From Actinomycetota bacterium (GTDB lineage: Bacteria; Actinomycetota; Actinomycetes; Actinomycetales; Microbacteriaceae), in assembly GCA_009704155.1 (NCBI GenBank), contig WLES01000056.1:1-6177 (forward strand): a DNA stretch of 6,177 nucleotides, in the 5' to 3' direction. The position numbers were made by a program, and so were the translations under genes. Shown here in pieces: positions 1 through 5,242 of this stretch; positions within the stretch are counted from its first letter, which is position 1, and the number at the start of each line of letters is the position of its first letter. The notes below the pieces were generated by a model. It worked only from the letters and a program-made list of their open reading frames with translations. It had not been told where the DNA came from and did no database searches.

Positions 1-432
1 GCGCCCGCCCTCGAGTTCTTTTTCGATGCGGTCCTCGACCTCGTCCGGCAATTTGGTTCCGCCGAACGAGAAAAACTTGATGCCGTTGTCTGGCGCCTTG
101 TTGTGTGACGCGGAAATCATCACCCCAAAGTCAGCGCGGATATCCTCGACAAGAAAAGCTGCGGCGGGAGTCGGAAGAACCCCGGCATCGAGAACATCAA
201 TCCCAGAACTCGCGAGCCCCGCGGAAACCGCGGCAGCAAGAAACTCGCCGGAAATCCGAGGATCGCGTGCAACCACCGCAATCGGCTTGCGGCCTTCCGC
301 ACGCACCTCTTCCGCGTGGCGTCCGCGCGTGAGAACCTGCGACGCTGCTTGAGCGAGGCGAAGTGCGAGATCGGCCGTGAGATCCCTGTTGGCAAGCCCA
401 CGGACTCCATCGGTCCCAAAGAGACGCGACAT
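1..432 (-). CDS. glmM: Phosphoglucosamine mutase GlmM, N-terminal part (cut by window edge)
   Basis: GlmM interconverts glucosamine-6-phosphate and glucosamine-1-phosphate in the cytoplasm, on the route to UDP-GlcNAc for peptidoglycan. The 144 visible residues begin [12 protein letters not shown], the classic phosphohexomutase N-terminus. They include [10 protein letters not shown] (residues 55-64), as in the family, and the catalytic loop MISASHN (105-111) followed by DNGIKFF (115-121). Ser109 is the expected phosphoserine nucleophile. The residue after SASHN is Lys where many homologues have Pro. The frame is open to the left edge, so roughly two thirds of a usual protein of about 445 residues is missing. 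The start is ATG, 14 nt after the rpsI stop, with no Shine-Dalgarno sequence; a small hairpin (431-447) covers the AU of the start codon, which suggests translational coupling to rpsI. Family identity is very secure. GlmM rather than another phosphohexomutase is supported by the motifs and by the rplM-rpsI-glmM order seen in actinobacteria. Confidence 0.97.
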   Translation of the reverse strand, partial: MSRLFGTDGVRGLANRDLTADLALRLAQAASQVLTRGRHAEEVRAEGRKPIAVVARDPRISGEFLAAAVSAGLASSGIDVLDAGVLPTPAAAFLVEDIRADFGVMISASHNKAPDNGIKFFSFGGTKLPDEVEDRIEKELEGGR

Positions 433-447
433 CGGATGTTCGCCGAT
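431..447 (-). promoter_or_regulatory. Small hairpin spanning rpsI stop to glmM start
   Basis: On the minus strand ATCGG (447-443) is a perfect complement of CCGAT (435-431), with a 7-nt loop between. The last stem bases are the A and U of the glmM AUG, and the stem begins at the first base of the rpsI TAA. Ribosomes finishing rpsI would melt it. Seen: the inverted repeat. Inferred: coupling of glmM translation to rpsI. Five base pairs could arise by chance. Confidence 0.35.
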
Positions 448-893
448 TAACGCTTCGAGTACTGAGGAGCCTTGCGGGCCTTCTTGAGACCAGCCTTCTT
501 GCGCTCCTTGATGCGTGAGTCGCGTGACAAGAAACCGGCCTTCTTCAGCGTCGGGCGGTTGTTTTCGACATCAATCTCGTTGAGAGCGCGCGCAATTCCC
601 AAGCGCAGTGCACCTGCTTGACCCGACGGTCCGCCACCCGAGATGCGGGCGATGACATCGTAGACAGCGCCGAGTTCAAGAACCGTGAACGGGGACTTGA
701 TGAGCTGCTGGTGAAGTTTGTTCGGGAAATACGCTTCAATCGAGCGACCGTTCACGGTCACAGCACCGGTTCCGGGAACGAGACGGACGCGAGCAATCGC
801 TTCCTTACGTCGTCCGACCGCTGCACCCGCAACCGACAGCGCGAGCTTCGGTGCCTTACCCGCTGACGCGGTGGTTTCGCTTACTTTTGCCAA
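447..893 (-). CDS. rpsI: 30S ribosomal protein S9
   Basis: S9 binds the head of the 30S subunit, and its C-terminal tail reaches the P-site tRNA. The 148-residue product has a non-conserved N-terminal extension of about 25 residues. The S9 core follows: [17 protein letters not shown], then the YFPNKLHQQ region, then [21 protein letters not shown]. The basic end is [12 protein letters not shown], whose terminal SKR is the conserved tRNA-contacting tail. Length is slightly above the usual 130 because of the extension, which is common in actinobacteria. The start codon is TTG: no ATG or GTG lies in frame between the rplM stop and this point, and AAAAGGA sits 8 nt upstream. The gene follows rplM at 23 nt and they form one operon. 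Identity is certain; the rare TTG start is the only uncertain part. Confidence 0.97.
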   Translation of the reverse strand: MAKVSETTASAGKAPKLALSVAGAAVGRRKEAIARVRLVPGTGAVTVNGRSIEAYFPNKLHQQLIKSPFTVLELGAVYDVIARISGGGPSGQAGALRLGIARALNEIDVENNRPTLKKAGFLSRDSRIKERKKAGLKKARKAPQYSKR

Positions 894-901
894 TGTTCTA
901 A

Positions 902-908
902 TCCTTTT
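902..908 (-). promoter_or_regulatory. Ribosome binding site that fixes the TTG start of rpsI
   Basis: AAAAGGA on the minus strand lies 8 nt before TTG at 893-891. No other start codon is available in frame in this gap, so this site is the main reason to accept a TTG start for S9. Confidence 0.75.
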
Positions 909-916
909 CTCGGCGC

Positions 917-1363
917 TTACTGCGCGACCTGGTCGAAAACGTAAGGTTTGGGCTGCTGGGCAACGTGGGGGTGCTCTGCACCCGCGTAGACCTTGAGCTT
1001 GCGGTACTGGTCAGCACCCAACGAGTTCTTGGGAAGCATTCCGCGGATTGCCTTTTCGACGGCGCGAACGGGGTGCTTTTCGAGCAACTCCGAGTACTTC
1101 ATCGCCGAGAGCCCGCCCGGGTAACCCGAGTGGCGATACGCCATCTTCTGGCTCAACTTGGAGCCGGTCAATGCGACCTTCTCTGCGTTGACGACGATGA
1201 CAAAGTCACCCATGTCCATGTGCTGAGCGAAGGTTGGCTTGTGCTTGCCGCGGAGAAGAACAGCAGCGTGGCTCGCCAAACGACCAAGGACAACGTCCTG
1301 TGCGTCGATGATGATCCATTCGCGCTGAATATCAGCGGGCTTGGGTGAGAATGTACGCGTCAC
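917..1363 (-). CDS. rplM: 50S ribosomal protein L13
   Basis: L13 is an early-assembling 50S protein that binds 23S rRNA. The 148-residue product matches the family over its whole length: an [18 protein letters not shown] start, the LLRGKHKP segment, [16 protein letters not shown], the YRHSGYPGG motif, and [12 protein letters not shown] followed by [16 protein letters not shown]. Length is normal for actinobacteria (about 147). The start is GTG; no better start is in frame upstream, and only a weak GAAAG (1378-1374), 10 nt away, resembles a Shine-Dalgarno sequence. The gene is first in its operon with rpsI and glmM behind it. It is preceded by a strong promoter and a structured leader, so its translation may be controlled through the leader. 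L13 leader autoregulation is known in other bacteria; whether it applies here is inference. Confidence 0.98.
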   Translation of the reverse strand: MTRTFSPKPADIQREWIIIDAQDVVLGRLASHAAVLLRGKHKPTFAQHMDMGDFVIVVNAEKVALTGSKLSQKMAYRHSGYPGGLSAMKYSELLEKHPVRAVEKAIRGMLPKNSLGADQYRKLKVYAGAEHPHVAQQPKPYVFDQVAQ

Positions 1364-1472
1364 GGTAGTAGCGCTTTCGGTTCGAGTCGTTCGTGAATCC
1401 CACTCCGGTGAGGCTTTCTAGGGAAAACCTCGGTGGAGGGCTCAACCAGGTGCCCGGTTAGGCACCAAGGTT
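1364..1472 (-). promoter_or_regulatory. Structured 5' leader of the rplM-rpsI mRNA (two hairpins)
   Basis: The predicted transcript has about 100 nt before the rplM GTG. Hairpin 1 (1472-1444): AACC, TT, GGTGCC, a 6-nt loop, GGCACC, T, GGTT, that is 6 plus 4 perfect pairs around a small internal loop. If transcription starts near 1466, only the inner 6 pairs are transcribed. Hairpin 2 (1438-1403): CTCC, ACC, GAGGTTTTC, loop CCTA, GAAAGCCTC, ACC, GGAG, that is a 9-pair stem with one G-U, a symmetric 3x3 internal loop and 4 more pairs. No U-run follows either, so neither is a standard terminator. The complementarity is seen; a role in L13 or S9 autoregulation is inferred. Confidence 0.6.
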
Positions 1473-1474
1473 CA

Positions 1475-1503
1475 ATAATAGTGAGAGTTTGCCGTCGGGT
1501 CAA
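1475..1503 (-). promoter_or_regulatory. Sigma-70/SigA-type promoter of rplM-rpsI(-glmM)
   Basis: On the minus strand TTGACC (1503-1498) is separated by exactly 17 nt from TATTAT (1480-1475), matching five of six bases at each consensus box. Transcription should begin near 1466-1468, giving a leader of about 100 nt. The TGA inside the -35 box is the truA stop codon, so the promoter begins within the end of the upstream gene. Confidence 0.8.
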
Positions 1504-2300
1504 ACCACGGGTCGACGGTCACGGGTCAAGACAGCGCGTGCGCCCATCTCTTCCGCTGACGGATAGCCGACCTCGACGAGGGTGAGTCCGTGCGGTGGGA
1601 GCACGATGAAGGCTGCGGTCCGCAGACGCTGGTCCCTCAGTGTGACCGCATCCGAGGCGGCCAACCTGCCTCTACCGACGGCAACACTCATGCCAACGAG
1701 ATTGCGAACCATGTTGTGGCAGAACGCATCACCTTGGATCGTCGCGACGAGCGATCCGTCCGTGTCGCGAACCCAGTCGAAGCGTTGCAGTTCGCGGACG
1801 CTCGTCGAACCGGGGCGAGGTCGGCAGTACGTCGTCCAGTCGTGCAAACCAATCACTGAATTGGCGGCTGCGTTCATCGCATCAAAGTCGAGAACGTCGT
1901 CGATCCAGTGCGTGTAACGGGCGTTCCGTGGGTCTCGCGGTGCGCTCTCGTCAGAGATTCGGTACTCATAGCGTCGGAACAGCGGTGAAAAACGAGCATC
2001 AAACCCTGCTGGTGCTTCAATGACCGAATGAATCACAATTCCGCTGTTCGCCAAGAACGAGTTGAGCCGTCCCGTGAGGACGGCAGGAGCCTCGCCAAAC
2101 TCAAGGTCAACGTGAACGACCTGACCAATCGCGTGAACCCCGGCGTCTGTTCGGCCAGCCACAATCGTGTTGACCTCAGGGGCGCGGGTGACTGTGGCGA
2201 GAGCGTCCTCGAACGTGCCTTGAATCGTTGGCAGGTCTGGCTGTTTTGCCCACCCCGAAAAGTCGGTGCCGTCGTAGGCGAGATCAATACGTAACCGCAT
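1500..2300 (-). CDS. truA: tRNA pseudouridine(38-40) synthase TruA
   Basis: TruA isomerises uridines 38, 39 and 40 in the anticodon stem-loop of many tRNAs. The 266-residue product has the full family layout: MRLRIDLAYDGTDFSGWAKQ at the N-terminus, the catalytic motif GRTDAGVHA (residues 49-57) with Asp52 as the nucleophile, FRRYEYRI (108-115), GDAFCHNMVRNLVG (190-203), and LPPHGLTLVEVGY (234-246) at the end. Length is close to the usual 250-270. The ATG start is fixed by an excellent ribosome binding site, AAGGAGG (2314-2308), 7 nt upstream. It lies 58 nt after rplQ, as in many actinobacteria, with a terminator-like hairpin in the gap, so it is probably read at reduced level from the rplQ transcript. 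Its stop codon lies inside the -35 box of the rplM promoter. The rest of the C-terminal tail is basic and not conserved. No defects seen. Confidence 0.98.
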   Translation of the reverse strand: MRLRIDLAYDGTDFSGWAKQPDLPTIQGTFEDALATVTRAPEVNTIVAGRTDAGVHAIGQVVHVDLEFGEAPAVLTGRLNSFLANSGIVIHSVIEAPAGFDARFSPLFRRYEYRISDESAPRDPRNARYTHWIDDVLDFDAMNAAANSVIGLHDWTTYCRPRPGSTSVRELQRFDWVRDTDGSLVATIQGDAFCHNMVRNLVGMSVAVGRGRLAASDAVTLRDQRLRTAAFIVLPPHGLTLVEVGYPSAEEMGARAVLTRDRRPVV

Positions 2301-2324
2301 CGCTTCTCCTCCTTAACGACAATA

Positions 2325-2345
2325 GGCCCGAGGATTCCCCGGGCC
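2325..2345 (-). terminator. GC-rich terminator-like hairpin between rplQ and truA
   Basis: GGCCCGGGG (2345-2337) pairs with CCTCGGGCC (2333-2325) over 9 pairs with one G-U, closing a 3-nt AAT loop. It begins 13 nt after the rplQ stop. The bases after it, TATTGTCGTT, are only moderately U-rich, and truA starts 24 nt further on. It may act as a partial terminator or as a 3' end stabiliser that lowers truA expression relative to the ribosomal genes. The hairpin is clear; termination efficiency is inferred. Confidence 0.6.
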
Positions 2346-2358
2346 CATCATCACTAAA

Positions 2359-3015
2359 TTACTTTTCGTCGCCCTCGGCTGCAGCTTCCTCAGCTGCAGC
2401 GTCGTCAGCAGGTGCTTCTTCGACGACAGCGTCCTCGGCGGCTACCTCTTCAGGTGCAGCTTCTTCGGCCGGTGCGTCAACTTCAGCGACCTCGGTGACG
2501 TCTGCTTCAACTGCTTCCACCGGAGCGTCAACGACTTCTGCTTCGACTACGTCGTCAGCCACTACGGCTTCGTCGACGACCTCAGCAGCAGGAGCAGCCT
2601 TGGGGGCAGCCTTAGCTGGCTCAGCCTTCGCCTTTGCCTTCTTCGGCTTGGGGTTGACGGGGTCAAGAATCAGTTCGATTACGGCCATTGGCGCGTTGTC
2701 TCCCTTGCGGTAACCCGTCTTGACGATACGCGTGTATCCACCGGCGCGGTCAGCAACGAGCGGTGCGATCTCCGTGAAGAGCTCGTGCGTTGCAGTCGTG
2801 TTGCGCAGAATGGCCAGAACGCGACGGCGAGCGTGGAGATCTCCGCGCTTGCCGAACGTCACGAGACGCTCAGCGAGCGGGCGGAGGCGCTTGGCCTTCG
2901 TCTCCGTCGTCTGAATCGACTTGTGGGTGAAAAGCGCGACCGCGAGGTTCGCGAGCAACAGGCGCTCGTGAGCTGGTCCGCCACCGAGGCGGGGACCCTT
3001 CGTGGGCTTAGGCAT
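2359..3015 (-). CDS. rplQ: 50S ribosomal protein L17 with long acidic C-terminal tail
   Basis: L17 is a 50S protein near the peptide exit side. Residues 1-120 are a complete L17 core: [20 protein letters not shown], the [25 protein letters not shown] segment, and [24 protein letters not shown] near the end. Beyond it, residues 121-144 form a Lys/Ala/Pro-rich basic linker ([13 protein letters not shown]). Residues 145-218 are a low-complexity Ala/Val/Glu/Asp tail with 29 acidic residues of 74 and a single Lys at the very end. Many bacterial L17 proteins end near residue 120-130; actinobacterial ones are often longer. The start is ATG with AGGAG (3026-3022) 6 nt upstream. It follows rpoA at 38 nt, the standard alpha-operon order. 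The tail lies in frame with the core and shows no frameshift. Its function is unknown. Confidence 0.98.
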   Translation of the reverse strand: MPKPTKGPRLGGGPAHERLLLANLAVALFTHKSIQTTETKAKRLRPLAERLVTFGKRGDLHARRRVLAILRNTTATHELFTEIAPLVADRAGGYTRIVKTGYRKGDNAPMAVIELILDPVNPKPKKAKAKAEPAKAAPKAAPAAEVVDEAVVADDVVEAEVVDAPVEAVEADVTEVAEVDAPAEEAAPEEVAAEDAVVEEAPADDAAAEEAAAEGDEK

Positions 3016-3032
3016 TGTGTTCTCCTATTCGA

Positions 3033-3048
3033 TGCGAGGAATCTCGCA
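3033..3048 (-). repeat. Perfect inverted repeat in the rpoA-rplQ gap
   Basis: TGCGAG (3048-3043) and CTCGCA (3038-3033) form a perfect 6-pair stem with a 4-nt ATTC loop. It lies between the rpoA stop and the rplQ ribosome binding site and ends 6 nt before AGGAG. It might protect the message or space ribosome entry; function is inferred only. Confidence 0.5.
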
Positions 3049-3053
3049 CGGTC

Positions 3054-4034
3054 TTACTCGTCGTTGGCCTCGAAGAAGTATGAGCTGTCTGCTCCGGGGA
3101 CGCCGTCCTTGAGTCGAACGCCGCGTTCGGCGAGCTTCTCGAGTACTTCGTCGACCGACTTCTGGCCGAAGTTGCGGATGTTCATGAGCTGGTGCTCAGT
3201 GAGGTTCAAGAGCTCGGCGAGGGTGTTGATGCCTTCGCGCTTGAGGCAGTTGAACGAGCGAACGGTCAAGTCAAGTTCTTCGATACGAATGTCTTGGCCT
3301 TCAACAACGGGTGCTTCGCTGTGACGGGGGCCAATTTCGATACCTTCCGACTCGGTGTTGAGTTCGCGAGCGAGCCCGAAGAGTTCGACGAGGGTTCCAC
3401 CAGCTGACGCGACAGCGTCACGAGGGGAAATCGACGGCTTGGTCTCGACATCGACAACGAGACGGTCGAAGTCGGTGCGCTCACCGGCACGAGTTGCCTC
3501 GACGCGGTAGGTCACCTTGAGAACTGGCGAATAGATCGAGTCGACTGCGATGGTCCCGATGGGTGCACCGGCAAACTTGTTCTGTTCGACCGACACATAA
3601 CCACGGCCACGCTCGATGGTGAGTTCGATTTCGAGGTTTCCCTCTTTCGACAGCGTTGCGATGTGAAGCTCAGGGTTGAGGATTTCAACTCCAGCCGGTG
3701 CCGTGATGTCGGCAGCCGTTGCGGCTCCCGCACCCTTCTTGCGAAGGTAAGCAGTGACGGGCTCATCGTGCTCGCTCGAAACAATGATGTTCTTGATGTT
3801 GAGGATGATTTCCGTGACGTCGTCAATCACTCCGGGGAGCGACGTGAACTCGTGAGCTGCACCGGTGACGCGGAATCGCGTGACGGCTGCGCCGGGGATG
3901 GACGACAGCAGGGTGCGGCGGAGTGAGTTTCCGAGTGTGTAACCGAAACCGGGTTCGAGGGGTTCGATGATGAAGGTCGAATGAGTCTCGTTGGTCGACT
4001 TTTCGGTGAGAGTGGGGCGCTGTGCAATGAGCAC
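3054..4034 (-). CDS. rpoA: DNA-directed RNA polymerase subunit alpha
   Basis: The alpha dimer seeds RNA polymerase assembly, and its C-terminal domain contacts promoter UP elements and activators. The 326-residue product has an N-terminal domain (about 1-229) with [24 protein letters not shown] (residues 25-48), the conserved dimer and assembly region, and [16 protein letters not shown] (66-81). An acidic linker (about 230-247) follows. The C-terminal helix-hairpin-helix domain (about 250-308) carries [15 protein letters not shown] and [12 protein letters not shown]. Arg259 and Asn262 correspond to the DNA-contacting Arg265 and Asn268 of E. coli alpha. Length is near the usual 320-340. The start is GTG, supported by AAAGGA (4046-4041) 6 nt upstream. 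The gene lies directly after rpsK; rpsD, often found between them, is absent. A 112-bp gap with possible RNA structure precedes it. Confidence 0.99.
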   Translation of the reverse strand: MLIAQRPTLTEKSTNETHSTFIIEPLEPGFGYTLGNSLRRTLLSSIPGAAVTRFRVTGAAHEFTSLPGVIDDVTEIILNIKNIIVSSEHDEPVTAYLRKKGAGAATAADITAPAGVEILNPELHIATLSKEGNLEIELTIERGRGYVSVEQNKFAGAPIGTIAVDSIYSPVLKVTYRVEATRAGERTDFDRLVVDVETKPSISPRDAVASAGGTLVELFGLARELNTESEGIEIGPRHSEAPVVEGQDIRIEELDLTVRSFNCLKREGINTLAELLNLTEHQLMNIRNFGQKSVDEVLEKLAERGVRLKDGVPGADSSYFFEANDE

Positions 4035-4040
4035 GTGGTT

Positions 4041-4046
4041 TCCTTT
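4041..4046 (-). promoter_or_regulatory. Ribosome binding site supporting the GTG start of rpoA
   Basis: AAAGGA on the minus strand ends 6 nt before GTG at 4034-4032. No ATG gives a full-length alpha N-terminus, and the encoded MLIAQRPTL start matches actinobacterial alpha subunits. Confidence 0.75.
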
Positions 4047-4047
4047 C

Positions 4048-4126
4048 GGTCAGTGTCCGCTATATGACACTTCTCTGAATGCGGTTATGAAGTTATGGAA
4101 GGCTCGATGATCGGCGGTTGCTGACC
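4048..4126 (-). promoter_or_regulatory. rpsK-rpoA gap: competing inverted repeats and possible weak extended -10
   Basis: AGTGTC (4071-4066) and GACACT (4057-4052) form a perfect 6-pair stem with an 8-nt loop just before the rpoA ribosome binding site. GGTCAG (4126-4121) is a perfect complement of CTGACC (4053-4048), which shares two bases with the first stem, so the two pairings compete. The loop contains TGT followed by CATATA, which resembles an extended -10 box, but I find no matching -35 box. A direct repeat CATAAC occurs twice at 8-bp spacing (4097-4084). Regulation of rpoA here is inference. Confidence 0.4.
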
Positions 4127-4146
4127 TCGGGCCACATCGTTGCGCG

Positions 4147-4545
4147 TTAGACGCGGCGGCGCTTGGGCGGGCGGCACCCGTTGTGCGCCTGCGGAGTGAC
4201 GTCGGTGATTGTTCCGACCTCAAGCCCTGCGGCCTGGAGCGAACGAATCGCCGTCTCGCGACCCGAACCGGGACCCTTGACGAAGACGTCAACCTTCTTG
4301 ACACCGTGTTCTTGAGCCTGGCGAGCCGCCGACTCTGCGGCGAGCTGTGCAGCAAAAGGTGTCGACTTACGCGAACCCTTGAAGCCAACTCCACCCGATG
4401 ATGCCCATGAGATAACGGCGCCGGTCGGGTCGGTGATGGAAACGATGGTGTTGTTGAAGGTCGACTTGATGTGGGCGTGACCCACTGCGATGTTCTTCTT
4501 GTCTTTACGACGCGGCTTACGAGCCGTGGTCTTTGGTGCAGCCAT
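4147..4545 (-). CDS. rpsK: 30S ribosomal protein S11
   Basis: S11 lies on the 30S platform near the mRNA exit and the E site. The 132-residue product is a standard S11. A basic N-terminal extension ([18 protein letters not shown]) leads into [38 protein letters not shown] follows, then [19 protein letters not shown], and the invariant C-terminus [12 protein letters not shown]. Length is typical for actinobacteria. The ATG is supported by AAGGGA (4558-4553) 7 nt upstream. It starts 25 nt after rpsM in the usual rpsM-rpsK order; a GC-rich hairpin overlaps the rpsM stop just upstream. No irregularities are visible. Confidence 0.99.
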   Translation of the reverse strand: MAAPKTTARKPRRKDKKNIAVGHAHIKSTFNNTIVSITDPTGAVISWASSGGVGFKGSRKSTPFAAQLAAESAARQAQEHGVKKVDVFVKGPGSGRETAIRSLQAAGLEVGTITDVTPQAHNGCRPPKRRRV

Positions 4546-4562
4546 TTTCTTGTCCCTTCAGG

Positions 4563-4579
4563 GGCCGCGGCTAGCGGCC
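4563..4579 (-). repeat. GC-rich hairpin with the rpsM stop codon in its loop
   Basis: GGCCGC (4579-4574) and GCGGCC (4568-4563) form a perfect all-GC 6-pair stem. The 5-nt loop TAGCC begins with the TAG stop codon of rpsM. Right after it, CCC and GGG flank TGAA, so the rpsK ribosome binding site AAGGGA can also be partly paired. Ribosomes ending rpsM would open this region, which would favour rpsM-rpsK coupling. The complementarity is seen; the coupling is inferred. Confidence 0.5.
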
Positions 4580-4948
4580 GACCTTCTTCTTGCCGGCGAC
4601 TGTACGCTTTGGTCCCTTGCGGGTGCGTGCATTGGTCTTCGTGCGCTGTCCGTGCACGGGAAGACCGCGACGGTGACGGATGCCCTGGTACGAGCCGAGC
4701 TCAACCTTTCGGCGGATGTCGGCCTGGACCTCACGGCGCAAGTCACCTTCCACCTTGAAGTTGACCTCGATGTAGTCACGAAGAGCAATCAGTTGCTCGT
4801 CGGTCAGGTCCTTGACGCGGATGTTCTTGTCGATCTTGGTTGCGTCGAGAACGGCAACCGATCGGGTACGGCCAACGCCGTAGATGTAGGTAAGTGCGAT
4901 TTCCACGCGCTTGTCGCGGGGAATATCGACTCCAGCGAGACGTGCCAT
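4571..4948 (-). CDS. rpsM: 30S ribosomal protein S13
   Basis: S13 sits in the head of the 30S subunit, forms bridges to the 50S subunit, and its tail touches P-site tRNA. The 125-residue product runs from [24 protein letters not shown] through the helix-two-turn-helix region ([14 protein letters not shown], then [12 protein letters not shown]). It then has [28 protein letters not shown] and a Lys/Arg tail. Length matches the family. A longer frame begins at an ATG at 4984, but those 12 extra residues are unlike S13. The start at 4948 has AGGAG (4960-4956) at 7 nt spacing and gives the canonical [10 protein letters not shown]. The stop is TAG. It follows rpmJ after an unusually long 121-bp gap that holds a possible pseudoknot. 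Confidence 0.98.
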   Translation of the reverse strand: MARLAGVDIPRDKRVEIALTYIYGVGRTRSVAVLDATKIDKNIRVKDLTDEQLIALRDYIEVNFKVEGDLRREVQADIRRKVELGSYQGIRHRRGLPVHGQRTKTNARTRKGPKRTVAGKKKVGR

Positions 4949-4955
4949 GTGGCTG

Positions 4956-5011
4956 CTCCTAGTGAACGAAGAGGTCTGTGCCATCGACGGTTCTTGAGCC
5001 TCTTACTCAAG
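4956..5011 (-). promoter_or_regulatory. Candidate H-type pseudoknot in the rpsM leader
   Basis: Stem 1 is CTTGAG (5011-5006) with CTCAAG (4998-4993), 6 perfect pairs. Its 7-nt loop is one U plus AAGAGG (5004-4999). That hexamer is an exact complement of CCTCTT (4974-4969), 18 nt beyond stem 1, giving a 6-pair stem 2. The geometry (1-nt loop 1, no nucleotides between stems, 18-nt loop 3) suits coaxial stacking. Stem 2 ends 8 nt before the AGGAG ribosome binding site (4960-4956) of rpsM. In E. coli, protein S4 represses the alpha operon through a pseudoknot at the same place, before S13. The pairing is seen; the fold and regulator are inferred. Confidence 0.5.
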
Positions 5012-5014
5012 GTT

Positions 5015-5028
5015 CCCCTCCGGAGAGG
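5015..5028 (-). repeat. Near-palindrome upstream of the rpsM pseudoknot
   Basis: CCTCTCCGGAGGGG on the minus strand can form 4-5 pairs with one G-U and a tight loop, 3 nt upstream of the pseudoknot's first stem. Its CCTCT could also compete for the AGAGG bases of the pseudoknot loop. Weak on its own. Confidence 0.35.
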
Positions 5029-5069
5029 ATGTGTCGCGGCGTTGAATGATATTGAGTTGTGGTTTGTGC

Positions 5070-5183
5070 TTAGCCCTGACGCTGTTTGTGGCGAGGGTTT
5101 TCGCAAATCACCATGACGTTGCCGTGGCGACGAATGACCTTGCATTTTTCGCAAATCGGCATGACGCTGGGGTTGACCTTCAT
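5070..5183 (-). CDS. rpmJ: 50S ribosomal protein L36, zinc-binding form
   Basis: L36 is the smallest 50S protein and stabilises 23S rRNA near the peptidyl transferase region. The 37-residue product reads [20 protein letters not shown] and ends [10 protein letters not shown], the standard length and sequence of the zinc-ribbon (C+) type. Cys11, Cys14, Cys27 and His32 are the expected zinc ligands, all present. The ATG is supported by AGGAG (5195-5191) 7 nt upstream. It follows infA at 59 nt and precedes rpsM, the usual infA-rpmJ-rpsM order. The gene is easy to miss because of its size. Presence of the zinc ligands means it may belong to the zinc-regulated balance of ribosomal proteins if a ligand-free paralogue exists elsewhere, which this window cannot show. 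Confidence 0.98.
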   Translation of the reverse strand: MKVNPSVMPICEKCKVIRRHGNVMVICENPRHKQRQG

Positions 5184-5210
5184 GATGTTTCTCCTGTTGC
5201 TGGCGTCGTA

Positions 5211-5225
5211 CCCGGAGGTTCCGGG
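5211..5225 (-). repeat. Perfect inverted repeat in the infA-rpmJ gap
   Basis: CCCGGA (5225-5220) and TCCGGG (5216-5211) form a perfect 6-pair stem with a 3-nt ACC loop in the 59-bp gap. No U-run follows, so it is unlikely to terminate transcription. It could pause polymerase or protect RNA; function is unknown. Confidence 0.5.
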
Positions 5226-5242
5226 CCGTTCCTTCTGCGTGG

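Noticed and set aside
965..1348. A 127-codon plus-strand frame opposite rplM
   Set aside because: Fully within rplM on the other strand, with no ribosome binding site or family resemblance.
2325..2345. The hairpin after rplQ as an L17 downstream element (a described RNA motif)
   Set aside because: That motif is known from Firmicutes, and here I see only a simple single hairpin, better explained as a weak terminator.
2228..2713. A plus-strand frame rich in Ser, Ala and Thr
   Set aside because: It is the reverse reading of the low-complexity acidic tail of L17 and the start of truA, so the composition is a shadow and not a surface protein.
3033..3048. The rpoA-rplQ hairpin as a terminator
   Set aside because: No U-run follows, and the rplQ ribosome binding site comes 6 nt later, so read-through into rplQ is expected.
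4949..4984. An upstream ATG that would add 12 residues to S13
   Set aside because: The extra residues are not S13-like, part of them overlaps the candidate pseudoknot, and the ATG at 4948 has a good ribosome binding site and gives the canonical N-terminus.
5046..5051. TATCAT on the minus strand as a -10 box for a promoter before rpsM
   Set aside because: It matches five of six bases, but no reasonable -35 box lies 16-18 nt upstream; the bases there are GCTAAG.
4490..5116. A 208-codon open frame on the plus strand across rpsK, rpsM and rpmJ
   Set aside because: It is antisense to three certain ribosomal protein genes, resembles no family I recognise, and its openness follows from the codon use of the genes below it.
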